NCBI GenBank assembly: GCA_032718475.1
Contig: JAUCBJ010009033.1
Span: forward strand, 43,412-107,411
Origin: Nemertoderma westbladi
Taxonomy: Eukaryota > Xenacoelomorpha > Nemertodermatida > Nemertodermatidae
DNA length: 64,000 nucleotides
Direction: 5' to 3'
Shown one piece after another: positions 21,731 to 32,163 of this stretch. The notes under the pieces were generated by a model that searched no databases, had not been told where the DNA came from, and saw only the letters and a program-made list of their open reading frames with translations. A program made the translations under genes and the position numbers. Position 1 is the stretch's first letter. Each line of letters begins with the position of its first letter.

Positions 21731-24032
21731 CAGTATATCTCCGTTATTGTATTTCATTATACTGTATATAGCACCGGTTGATCCAATATATTCACGCATA
21801 TCGTCCCGTTCCGGTCCCATCATATCATTACAGAGTGGACATTATATTGCATGACATCCGGAGATGCCTTCCAAAGGAAACTGTCCTTGAGGATACGGGT
21901 AATCTTCTGAAAATCATGGGTGATAGCGTATGAGTCTGGGAGTGTAAAAGAGGAGAATAAAAGCTAGATTTCTGATGGTAGCAATCTGACAATCTCAGAC
22001 TGTAAATGATTTTTCTCGTGCCTTCAGCAAGATAAGCTCCTACTGTCCTAAACGGCTTTAAAAAAAACTATCTCAAAATGTTTCCAAGTGCTAACACACT
22101 TCGTTTACTGTTTTGGTTTCTCGGTCAAGATGACTGACTTGAACTAGCTCGCATAAAATACGGTCTTACAACGTTTTGTACTTTACGGACGTCCACAACC
22201 ATTTCAAGATTAGTACAAAAACACAGTGATTTCTATTTTCCAGATGTTATTAATGTCTTCCTTGGATAACAAATAACGTACGGAAATACGGTATGTAACC
22301 ATAGAAAAACCTCGGGGAAGAGGGAAAAAGAGAAACCGGGTGAAGGGTGCTTTGGGTCCGTTATGATCCAAAGTATGGCCTCGAAAAATAGTACAAAAAT
22401 ACAATCCAATAATTGTAATCAAAATTATATATAATACACAAAATATAATATTTTAGTCGTTTCTGGGCTAAAATACGGAATATCTAATCTAATATGGAAA
22501 AATAGTCTGTTTTAGTCGTAAAATACTATAAAAATAATATAAAAAAGCAGCTTAGTGCGGCTTCACGCTATTGGAAAACTTGGCAATAGTGCAAACACCA
22601 TTACTTTCTATGTCCAAACGGGGGTGGGACCGATTGGACGCAGGAAGTTAGCTGCTTCTTTGTCCTACAGTCCTACGTCTCAAAGGTCTGACACTGAGGT
22701 CGCTGCGGGATGAGACTGCGGGCAGGGAGGTTTGAACAGTTGAATAAGGGATGTGGACGGGAATAATATGGGAATTTATATACTGCATCTAAAATTAGTA
22801 TCACGAGAGAGTGTGTTTTTATAGTGCTGCCTACGAAGGCGTGAAAAATCGATTACACAGACACCCAGACAGATTGGTACTGTACTATTTTTCAGCTCTG
22901 CTGATGCAGCTTTGACTGCATGGTTACCAGAGTATCTTCACTACTAAGAGATATCGGTTTACATTTACAAGGTCCTTGCACGCACAACTATTACTTTAAA
23001 TTTTAAATAATCTTGGATGTTAGTCATTGGTCTAAACTATTTTTCTGCATTAATAATCTGGAATACTGGAATACTTTATAGTTATGGAATACTGATAATG
23101 TAGATCTATATTTAGAATTCCATGATGCAGTACAGTTTATCTTTGGGACATTTAAGGCCCACTTTCTGACTTTCACGGTAAGTCGTCTGTATATACTGTA
23201 TAACCTGCTTTTTAAATCAATACTGTTACAACGAAATTCAAGAGGCTCAATATATAATATACAGTACGTCACCGACTCACTCAATGAAGTCAATGGCCCA
23301 CGTTTGTGTACAGTAGTCAGGTAGTAGGTAGTCTGGTAGTAGTTGCATAGAATTTACATCTCTTGGAGGTCGTGGGATTAATCCCCGCGTGGGCCTGGCC
23401 AGGAAAGTTTTTGTTTCGGCACGAATGCTTTGAAGGGACAAGTCAGGGCGCATCTTTGTCAGATAATATGAATCCTTCATTAACCTGCTTGAAGATGTAT
23501 TATCCAGTCAGTAATACGGTAATCAAATAATATATATACCGGTACTGCCGGTAACCTATTAACACCCCAGTACCTTCCGGTACACGGTACAACAGTAGTA
23601 ACCGACAACCACTACTGAAAAATTCGTACTCTCCCTAGGGACCGGTACTGTCTCCCGAACTACTGTACCTGTTCAGTAGTTCAATACCCATACATACTTA
23701 GGGCAGTAAGTAGTTAAATGTTTTGATATTTGTAGTTTTGGTATTTGATATTTTGTAGATAATTTGTAGTTAAATGAGTATTGGAGTTTCTTCTAGGGAG
23801 TATAGTTCTGGGGGGACCGCACTGGAAATAAGTTGTCAAACTTTTGAGTAATCCCTGGCCTAATGGCCGAAGAAAAGTTTCTTTACTTGTTTTACTTTGC
23901 AAAGGGCGTCCGTAAATTTTAAGAGTAGGCCTATTCTAATAGACGCGGTGCACTTGTGATCTAAATGTGTTAAGCAAAGCAAAAGCAGTAGGGGTAAGCT
24001 TATTTGTTCACGGCATTATAAAACCTAGTATA
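21731..24032. other. Non-coding stretch with a SINE-like piece
   Basis: Low-complexity AT-rich sequence and TACCGGTA words. Apart from the tRNA-like SINE remnant at 23330-23430 I see no gene or structured element. Confidence 0.45.
23330..23430 (+). repeat. tRNA-derived SINE remnant
   Basis: The order GTAGTTGCATAGAATTTACATCTC then GGAGGTCGTGGGATTAATCCCC resembles the better-preserved tRNA-like unit at 30636-30713 (GAATTCACATCTCCC then GGGTTCGATCCC). The B-box region is degenerate (GGATTAATCCC). Confidence 0.55.
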
Positions 24033-24100
24033 CAGTCCCAATCCCAATAGGCATTAACTTGGTCATTTTGGCGGCCAAAATGTCCAAAATGGTCAAATAT
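24033..24100 (+). repeat. Tc1/mariner-like terminal repeat, left partner
   Basis: TA at 24031-24032 is followed by CAGTCCCAATCCCAATAGG and then about 60 bp that match, inverted, 39185-39251. CAGT after TA is the usual Tc1/mariner end. Either this is one end of a 15.2-kb nested element or a solo end of a MITE. Confidence 0.55.
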
Positions 24101-24210
24101 AAACTGCGGCATTCATGAAAGGAGCTTCTGAGGCACGTTGGCTTGTCAATCACAGCCAGTGAATAGGAGGCTGAGTGTAGCGCCCAGCATGTTGGCAGAT
24201 AGAGACAGGC

Positions 24211-24350
24211 TCCGATGTTCGGACATCCCCCCCCCCCCCTGTACAGTTCCGTCCCGATCAAGTAGGACACTTCCCCCGGACACTTGTCCCCTTGACTCTT
24301 CTTAATTTCGCACATGTTTATTTTTCATTTTGTAAAAGGTTTTCATTTTG
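24211..24350 (+). repeat. GGACACTTCCCCC-type repeat, copy 1
   Basis: It shares with 34427-34585, in the same orientation, the order GTTCGGACA, a poly-C run, TCAAGTAGGACACTTCCCCC, then CTTAATTTCGCACAT and TTTTCATTTTGTAA. Copy 2 has several more GGACACTTCCCCCC units. Confidence 0.75.
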
Positions 24351-24422
24351 CAATAATTTGAATCAAGTAATAGAAAAAAATTAATACAGTTCAATATATT
24401 TTGTAACACTACATCACTCTAT

Positions 24423-25757
24423 AGTAGTAGGGGTTTGCTCCTTTCTGCGACACTTGGACCTCACTGAGACCCATTGGGTGTCATATGACACCCTATTATC
24501 ACCCATAGGGTGTCATTGGCGCCAGACTGTCTTGGTGACACCTCCCAATTAGGCTAATTAGACCCTAATTGATAGGTGGCATCAATTAATTAGTACAATT
24601 AAACCCTAATAGGTGTCTTACGACTCCTAATTAGGGTTTAATTGATTATCCTAATTAATCAGACTGATTAGCACCCTGACACACAATGGGTCATCAGTGA
24701 GGTCCAAGTGTCGCAGAAAGGACCAAAGGGTGTCATAAGTGACACTGCGTGGCTCTTTTATTTATTAATACTTATTTATTTGTATTTAATTTCAATTTAT
24801 TTAATTGTATTTATTTTTACTTTATTTATTTGTACTTAATTTTAGATTTACCACTAATTAGTTTTATATATTGGTTTCTAAATGACCTCATTGACTTTCA
24901 TCTCATTATACTTAGCCATAGGGTATACAGCTCCTTTACTGGTAACTAATTACTCTTATCTATATCCAGACAGCTTTCTCGTTGACCTTTGACCCCCAAT
25001 TAGCTTTAACCAAGCAACAGCTTATTAATAATAGTTGTATCCAAGCGCCCCGCCCCCCTCTCGTGACAGCTCTGATTACTAATTACTCTTACCTATATCC
25101 AGCCGTCTGCAGTTCCATAGTCTGCCACTAGAGGGCATATGATCTGAAAATTAACATCTTCTCTAACTTTGTTATTTTCATTCCGAATAGGTTTAAACTC
25201 GGTAGGCATCTACTACGGCATAGGCCATATCTTTTGCGGAGTCATAGAGTAGTCTGAAGTTCCCCTGTCTGCCGCTAGAGGGCGTATTATTTGAAAATTA
25301 ACATCTTCTCTAGCTTTGTTATTTACATTCCGCCAAACTATGAAGTTATATTGCTTAAGAGTTCTAAGGGGCGAGCCATGAGGCAAGATGTTTGAGACTT
25401 ATTTAGATATATTATTACTTAATTTTGACCCCTCAATCGATATCTATTACAATATGGGCTATATTTTTTGCAGAGTCACAGAGTAGTCTGAAATTCCCCA
25501 GTCTGCCGCTAGAGGGCGAAATGTCTCAAAGTGAAAACCATATGGTAGCCATGAATTGGTTACTAGGCAATAATACTGCATTTTGCAACGTTAGGCCTAT
25601 TGCTGACCGAACGAAAACTGCCCTGGTTCATGCAGGGATCGAACCCATGACATACGGGAGATGTGAATTCAATGCAACCACTATACCAAGGTGGAACAGT
25701 AACGGTCGAATTTGTTCGTTGACGTTCGAATTTGTAAGACTCTCATTTAAGACCTGA
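24423..25757 (+). repeat. Left terminal inverted repeat of the 7.5-kb element
   Basis: About 1335 bp matched by 30571-31900 inverted. The outer 250 bp have repeated GGGTGTCAT/ATGACACCC words, including the perfect palindrome GGGTGTCATATGACACCC, and many TAATTAG/CTAATTA words, all candidate binding sites. A 110-codon frame (25425-25757) exists in both arms simply because the arms are copies; it overlaps the tRNA-like unit and I do not call it a gene. Confidence 0.9.
25621..25698 (-). repeat. tRNA-like SINE unit inside left TIR, facing outward
   Basis: Reverse-complement counterpart of 30636-30713: an A-box-like TGGTATAGTGG and a B box GGTTCGATCCC, properly ordered on the minus strand. It would be transcribed towards the element's left end. 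Confidence 0.7.
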
Positions 25758-26385
25758 CACAGACTATGCCTCACTGAGGCATAGACTATGACTCACTGAG
25801 GCATAGACTATGCCTCACTGAGGCACTGAGGCATAGACTATGCCTCACTGAGGCACTGAGGCATAGACTATGCTTCACTGAGGCACTGAGGCATAGACTA
25901 TGCCTCACTGAGGCATAGACTATGACTCACTGAGGCATAGACTATGCCTCACTGAGGCATAGACTATGCCTCACTGAGGCACTGAGGCATAGACTATGAC
26001 TCACTGAGGCATAGACTATGCCTCACTGAGGCATAGACTATGCCTCACTGAGGCATAGACTAGGCCTCACTGAGGCATAGACTATGCCTCACTGAGGCAC
26101 TGAGGTATAGACTATGACTCACTGAGGCATAGACTATGTCTCACTGAGGCACTGAGGCATAGACTATGCCTCACTGGGGCACTGAGGCATAGACTATGAC
26201 TCACTGAGGCATAGACTATGCCTCACTGAGGCATAGACTATGACTCACTGAGGCATAGACTAGGCCTCACTCAGTGCCTCACTGAGGCACTGAGGCATAG
26301 ACTCTGCCTCACTGAGGCATAGACTATGCCTCACTGAGGCACTGAGGCATAGACTATGCCTCAGTGAGGCATAGTCTATGCCTCA
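25758..26385. repeat. Left satellite arm: 22-bp self-complementary monomer
   Basis: The monomer is ATAGACTATGCCTCACTGAGGC. It contains two overlapping dyads, GGCATAG-A-CTATGCC and GCCTCA-C-TGAGGC, so every repeat can fold into hairpins. Longer units carry an extra GAGGCACT block. About 25-28 units; it begins exactly where the TIR ends. Confidence 0.95.
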
Positions 26386-26841
26386 CTTCAATATACGAGC
26401 ACAAAAGAGTTTTCAAGCACGGGTTCAAATCCAACTAAAGCTCTATATATTTTGCATTGAAGTGGAATACTTTAGATGCTGGGGGGAATCTGGTTTGCGA
26501 GGGATATTTGAATAGTGAGTATAACTATCCTTGAGAGTTAGTGTGACGTTATCTCACCATGGATGGGCGGGCGCTTTACCACTGTACTCGCATCTGCTCT
26601 CTCATTGGCTGTCTAACTTTCCTCCCTCGAGTCCTGATTGGCTGCCTAACTCACCCTCACTCTCTGATTGGATACTCCATTCTAGCCTCCCTCTATAATA
26701 GCCCCCGTTCAATGCATTTCCAGTCATTCTCTAAGTTTTATATTAAAAAGTTTTATTTATTTTCATAAAAGTTTTATTTATTTCAAATTTTGTAAAATCA
26801 TTTAGCTAAAATTCAATAATATCAATTGACATTGCTATATA
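26386..26841. other. Core region upstream of the cargo gene
   Basis: Unique sequence inside the 7.5-kb element. A B-box-like GGGTTCAAATCC lies at about 26422-26433 (possible tRNA-SINE remnant). A GATTGGCT-type word occurs three times between 26600 and 26670. No transposase or polymerase motif seen. Confidence 0.4.
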
Positions 26842-27901
26842 ATGCATAGACATGAAAGTTGTTTGGTTTGTAATAAAGAAATGAGACAAGACAATTTATC
26901 TCGTCATATGGAAACACATAGATAGGAAAAACTAATGGCTCCGTTACCAAAAAAATTTAACAAATCCGAAGATATTTTTAGTGAAGATGAAAAGAAAACG
27001 AGAGATGAGCGTGATATATTAAATATAAAACAGACAATGGAAAATAAATTTCGTAGAGTTATTAATATTTTGAAAGGGATACAAAAACAGTTACCCCTAG
27101 AAAATGAGGAAAATTTGAGTAAGAAAGATGGAGAAGAAGAGGATGATGAGATGGAGAATGAAAATAGTGAGGGTCAGGATGAAGTTGAAGAGAGTGAAGT
27201 TGAGAACGAAGAAAGTGAAGATCAGGAAGTCAGGAAGAGGATGAAGAAAGTGAAGGTCAAGAAGAGGGTGAAGATAGCGAAGGTCAGGAAGAGAATGAAG
27301 AAAGTGAAGAACAGGAAGAGGATGAAGAAAGTGAAGAACAGGAAGAGGATGAAGAAAGTGAAGGTGGGGAAGAGGATGAAGAAAGTGAAGGTCAGAAAGA
27401 GGGTAAAGAAAGTGAAGATCAGGAAAGCGGAGAAGAGGATGAAAATGATATAATGAGGAAATAAAGAGGCAATTACTTGGAAATAAGAATCAATTGGGGA
27501 AAATTATTAAACATTTGAAGGAAAATCAAGAAAATAAAGAGGCGACATTGACCCAAGTTCTAGGAAGTAAAATTAAATTACAGAAATTTATTAAACATTT
27601 AGAAGAGAATGATGAAAATAAAGAAGAGATATTGAGACAAATATTAGGAAACAAAAATCAAATGCGGAAATTTATTAAACAAATGGAAGAAAATGAGGAA
27701 AATAGAGAAGAGATATTAAGACAGGTTCTGGGAAATAAAAGTAAATTACTGAAAATTAATGAACAATTGAATAAAATTAAGAAACAGTTGGGTAATGAGG
27801 AAGATGAAAGTAAAGTAAATCAACCAGCTTTTACTAATTTTCGAAGACCTATGATAAAAAACTCTCGTTCAGTATATGCCCGCGCAGGACGATGCTATTG
27901 A
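26842..27901 (+). pseudogene. Cargo gene: C2H2 finger, acidic tract, 34-residue repeats (broken)
   Basis: A 27-codon frame at 26842-26925 holds a C2H2 zinc finger (CLVC ... HMETH). After a TAG and nine bases, the same frame reopens at ATG 26935: a basic/charged N-terminus (MAPLPKKFNKSED), a predicted helix (NKFRRVINILKGIQKQL) and a glutamate-rich tract. Near 27235 a frameshift turns the acidic repeat into a Lys/Arg-rich reading that ends at 27453; the acidic reading continues in another frame. A second shift near 27445-27465 leads into the last part (to 27901), which has three to four 34-residue helical repeats with the core EEILRQVLGNK and a tail ending YARAGRCY. Repetitive DNA makes slippage likely. 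The family is not recognised; a DNA-binding protein is an inference from the finger alone. Introns cannot be excluded. Confidence 0.6.
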
Positions 27902-27930
27902 CATTTGTTTGTTTGAGTTCCTTTCATAAT

Positions 27931-28040
27931 AGTATTAGGGCTATTTATCCAAAACAATTATATTAGTATTAGGACTATTTATCCATAACAATTATATTAG
28001 TATTAGGACTATTTATCCATAATAATTATATTAGTATTAT
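27931..28040. repeat. 34-bp tandem repeat downstream of the cargo gene
   Basis: Three units built on TATTAGGACTATTTATCC followed by an AT-rich ACAATTATATTAG spacer. The rest of 27902-28312 is AT-rich and featureless. Confidence 0.85.
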
Positions 28041-28312
28041 AAATGTATTTACCCCACAATGTTTATTACTATTAGGTCTATTTATTAAAGAAATTATATG
28101 TTTTTATAATATACTTTGGAAAATTGGTCGACTAAGTCATAATTTTTAAAACTTTAAATAAGGGTTGAGTAATTTTATAAAGTTAAGAAGAGTGAATCAA
28201 TGGAGGCAACCTGAAGTCTAATCTCTTGGCCTTTACTCACATTCACTCCCAAGGTTGCATACTATCACTATAGCTGGGAGAGTCAAAGCTAGTGTACACT
28301 AGAGTCAGCCTA

Positions 28313-28820
28313 GAGCTAGGAAAAAGAATAATGCTCTTCTAGGGTTCGAACTCACGACCTTCTAATTAGAAAACTAAGCAAATGATCAGCTTGAAGGCCT
28401 TAGACCCTTATGAGTCATAGTCTATGCCTCAGTGCCGCAGTGAGGCATAGTCTATGCCTCAGTGAGTCATAGTCTATGCCTCAATGCCTCAGTGAGGCAT
28501 AGTCTACGCCTCAGTGCCTCAGTGAAGCATAGTCTATGCCTCAGTGCCTCAGTGAGGCATAGACTATGCTAGAGCTAGGAAAAAGAATAATGCTCTTCTA
28601 GGGTTCGAACTCACAACCTTCTAATTAGAAAACTAAGCAAATGATCAGCTTGAAGGCCTTAGACCCTTATGAGTCATAGTCTATGCCTCAGTGCCGCAGT
28701 GAGGCATAGTCTATGCCTCAGTGAGTCATAGTCTATGCCTCAATGCCTCAGTGAGGCATAGTCTATGCCTCAGTGAGGCATAGTCTATGCCTCAGTGAGG
28801 CATAGTCTATGCCTCAGTGC
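28313..28820. repeat. 256-bp direct duplication with a tRNA-like B box
   Basis: 28313-28568 and 28569-about 28820 are near-identical. Each holds AGAGCTAGGAAAAAGAATAA, then CTAGGGTTCGAACTCACGACC (minus strand: a GTGAGTTCGAACCC T-arm-like box), a TTCTAATTAGAA palindrome, and then the first units of the right satellite. The tRNA-like part is on the minus strand and seems to be a different SINE family from the one in the TIRs. Confidence 0.75.
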
Positions 28821-30570
28821 CTCAGTGAAGCATAGTCTATGCCTCAGTGCCTCAGTGAGGCATAGTCTATGCCTCAGTGCCTCAGTGAAGCATAGTCTAT
28901 GCCTCAGTGCCTCAGTGAGGCATAGTCTATGCCTCAGTGAGGCATAGTCTATGCCTCAGTGAGGCATAGTCTATGCCTCAGTGAGGCATAGTCTATGCCT
29001 CAGTGAGTCATAGTCTATGCCTCAGTGCCTCAGTGAGGCATAGTCTATGCCTCAGTGAGGCATAGTCTATGCCTCAGTGAGTCATAGTCTATGCCTCAGT
29101 GCCCCAGTGAGGCATAGTCTATGCCTCAGTGAGGCATAGTCTATGCCTCAGTGAGGCATAGTCTATGCCTCAGTGAGGCCTAGTCTATGCCTCAGTGAGG
29201 CCTAGTCTATGCCTCAGTGAGGCATAGTCTATGCCTCAGTGCCTCAGTGAGGCATAGTCTATGCCTCAGTGAGGCATAGTCTATGCCTCAGTGCCTCAGT
29301 GAAGCATAGTCTATGCCTCAGTGCCTCAGTGAGGCATAGTCTATGCCTCAGTGCCTCAGTGAAGCATAGTCTATGCCTCAGTGCCTCAGTGAGGCATAGT
29401 CTATGCCTCAGTGAGGCATAGTCTATGCCTCAGTGAGGCATAGTCTATGCCTCAGTGAGGCATAGTCTATGCCTCAGTGAGTCATAGTCTATGCCTCAGT
29501 GCCTCAGTGAGGCATAGTCTATGCCTCAGTGAGGCATAGTCTATGCCTCAGTGAGTCATAGTCTATGCCTCAGTGCCCCAGTGAGGCATAGTCTATGCCT
29601 CAGTGAGGCATAGTCTATGCCTCAGTGAGGCATAGTCTATGCCTCAGTGAGGCCTAGTCTATGCCTCAGTGAGGCCTAGTCTATGCCTCAGTGAGGCATA
29701 GTCTATGCCTCAGTGAGGCATAGTCTATGCCTCAGTGCCTCAGTGAGGCATAGTCTATGCCTCAGTGAGGCATAGTCTATGCCTCAGTGCCTCAGTGAGG
29801 CATAGTCTATGCCTCAGTGAGGCATAGTCTATGCCTCAGTGCCTCAGTGAGGCATAGTCTATGCCTCAGTGAGTCATAGTCTATGCCTCAGTGAGTCATA
29901 GTCTATGCCTCAGTGAGGCCTAGTCTATGCCTCAGTGAGGCCTAGTCTATGCCTCAGTGAGGCATAGTCTATGCCTCAGTGAGGCATAGTCTATGCCTCA
30001 GTGAGGCATAGTCTATGCCTCAGTGCCTCAGTGAGGCATAGTCTATGCCTCAGTGAGGCATAGTCTATGCCTCAGTGAGGCATAGTCTATGCCTCAGTGA
30101 GGCATAGTCTATGCCTCAGTGCCTCAGTGAGGCATAGTCTATGCCTCAGTGAGTCATAGTCTATGCCTCAGTGCCTCAGTGAGGCATAGTCTATGCCTCA
30201 GTGAGGCATAGTCTATGCCTCAGTGAGTCATAGTCTATGCCTCAGTGCCCCAGTGAGGCATAGTCTATGCCTCAGTGAGGCATAGTCTATGCCTCAGTGA
30301 GGCCTAGTCTATGCCTCAGTGAGGCCTAGTCTATGCCTCAGTGAGGCATAGTCTATGCCTCAGTGAGGCATAGTCTATGCCTCAGTGCCTCAGTGAGGCA
30401 TAGTCTATGCCTCAGTGAGGCATAGTCTATGCCTAGGTGAGTCATAGTCTATGCCTCAGTGAGGCATAGTCTATGCCTCAGTGCCTCAGTGAGGCATAGT
30501 CTATGCCTCAGTGCCAGAGCATAGTCTATGCCTCAGTGAGTCATAGTCTATGCCTCAGTGAGGCATAGTC
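28415..30570. repeat. Right satellite arm: inverted copy of the 22-bp monomer
   Basis: Units of GCCTCAGTGAGGCATAGTCTAT, reverse complement of the left arm, roughly 90-100 copies. Marker variants (for example CAGTGCCCCAGTGAGG at about 29096, 29571 and 30243) show higher-order duplication with a block of about 475 bp. The arm is interrupted once by the 256-bp duplication and joins the right TIR at 30571. Confidence 0.95.
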
Positions 30571-31900
30571 TGTGTCAGGTCTTAAATGAGAGTCTTACAA
30601 ATTCGAACGTCAACGAACAAATTCGACGGTTACTGTTCCACCTTGGTGTAGTGGTTGCATTGAATTCACATCTCCCGTATGTCATGGGTTCGATCCCTGC
30701 ATGAACCAGGGCAGTTTTCGTTCGGTCAGCAATAGGCCTAACGTTGCAAAATGCAGTATTATTGCCTAGTAACCAATTCATGGCTACCATATGGTTTTCA
30801 CTTTGAGACATTTCGCCCTCTAGCGGCAGACTGGGGAACTTCAGACTACTCTGTGACTCTGCAAAAAATATAGACCATATTGTAATAGATATCGATTGAG
30901 GGGTCAAAATTAAGTAATAATATATCTAAATAAGTCTCAAACATCTTGCCTCATGGCTCGCCCCTTAGAACTCTTAAGCAATATAACTTCATAGTTTTGC
31001 GGATTGTAAATAACAAAGCTAGAGAAGATGTTAATTTTCAAATAATACGCCCTCTAGCGGCAGACTATGGAACTTCAGACTACTCTATGTCTCCGTAAAA
31101 GATATGGCCTATGCCGTAGTAGATGCCTACCGAGTTTAAACCTATTCGGAATGAAAATACCAAAGTTAGAGAAGATGTTAATTTTCAGATCATACGCCCT
31201 CTAGTGTCTGCAGACTATGGAACTGCAGACGGCTGGATATAGGTAAGAGTAATTAGTAATCAGAGGTGTCACGAGAGGGGGGCGGGGCGCTTGGATACAA
31301 CTATTATTAATAAGCTGTTGCTTGGTTAAAGCTAATTGGGGGTCAAAGGTCAACGATAAAGCTGTCTGGATATAGATAAGAGTAATTAGTTACCAGTAAG
31401 GGAGCTGTATACCCTATGGCTAAGTATGGCTAAGATATGACAATGTCATATGATTCATTGTAAATATAAAAACTAATTAATTTAAAATTAAATACAATAA
31501 ATAAAGTAAAATTAAATACAAATAATTAATTAAAATTAAATATAAATAAATAGGTATTAATAAATAAAAGAGCCGCGGTGTCACTTATGACACCCTTTGC
31601 TCCTCTCTGTGACAGTTAGACCTCACTGATGACCCATTGTGTGTCAGGGCGCTAATCAGTCTGATTAATTAGGATAATCAATTAAACCCTAATTAGGAGT
31701 CGTAAGACACCTATTAGGGTTTAATTGTACTAATTAATTGATGCCACCTATCAATTAGGGTCTAATTAGCCTAATTGGGAGGTGTCACCCAGACAGTCTG
31801 GCGCCAATGACACCCTATGGGTGATAATAGGGTGTCATATGACACCCAATGGGTGTCAGTGAGGTCTAACTGTCGCCGAGAGGAGCAAACCCCTACTACT
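30571..31900 (-). repeat. Right terminal inverted repeat of the 7.5-kb element
   Basis: Inverted copy of 24423-25757 with scattered substitutions and small indels. It begins at the TCAGGTCTTAAATGAGAGTC block and ends CCCCTACTACT just before the CTCTAT duplication. Confidence 0.9.
30636..30713 (+). repeat. tRNA-like SINE unit inside right TIR, facing outward
   Basis: The A box TGGTGTAGTGG and B box GGTTCGATCCC both fit the Pol III internal-promoter consensus, with GAATTCACATCTCCC between them. It reads towards 31900, mirroring the left copy. Confidence 0.75.
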
Positions 31901-31944
31901 CTCTATCTTTTGAGAATTGAGCAACAAATAAGTACAACTTTAAG

Positions 31945-32097
31945 AATAAAATTGCTTATTACATGGGAAAATGTAGAATATTTTCTTCATTATTTTCTCG
32001 ACCCTTTATTAACCTCGGTGGCGCTCGGTAAATAAAATGCCTTGAGAATAGTGAAAACATTTTCAACATTTTTTCCCATGTAATAAATAATTATTGT
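31945..32097 (-). mobile_element. Small inverted-repeat element (core copy)
   Basis: Arms start TTATTACATGGGAAAA and end TTTTCCCATGTAATAA. The middle (ACCGAGCGCCACCGAGG on the minus strand) matches 57835-57855, so this is a shorter copy of the 57679-58016 element in the opposite orientation. Confidence 0.75.
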
Positions 32098-32163
32098 GTT
32101 TTAATCACGCCAGATACTAGAAGTAATCACGCCATATACTAACTATTCAAATAATGTCTTTAA

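Larger units (their letters stand above)
24423..31900. mobile_element. 7.5-kb Polinton-like TIR element with mirrored satellite arms
   Basis: The ends read AGTAGTAGGGGTTTGCTCC at 24423 and its reverse complement to 31900. Flanking bases are CTCTAT on both sides (24417-24422 and 31901-31906), an exact 6-bp target duplication. Inward come TIR arms of about 1.33 kb, then satellite arms of the same 22-bp hairpin monomer in opposite orientation (about 0.6 kb left, 2.15 kb right), then a 1.9-kb core with a decayed gene. Long TIRs, 6-bp duplications and AG termini are known Polinton/Maverick traits, but no DNA polymerase B, integrase, ATPase or capsid gene is present. It is therefore either a gutted, satellite-expanded Polinton derivative or another superfamily with 6-bp duplications (for example IS3EU or Dada). 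Confidence 0.85.

Noticed and set aside
25425-25757. 110-codon frame also present, inverted, at 30575-30907
   Set aside because: Its conservation reflects the two TIR arms being copies; it runs across a tRNA-like unit and shows no protein motif. It stays a weak possibility if other TIR copies keep it open.
27238-27453. Lys/Arg-rich C-terminal half of the first cargo frame
   Set aside because: The same DNA read in another frame continues the glutamate/serine-rich repeats, so the basic reading is best explained by a frameshift.
25758-30570. CRISPR-like array
   Set aside because: There are no unique spacers: units are contiguous 22-bp repeats, and the genome is eukaryotic.
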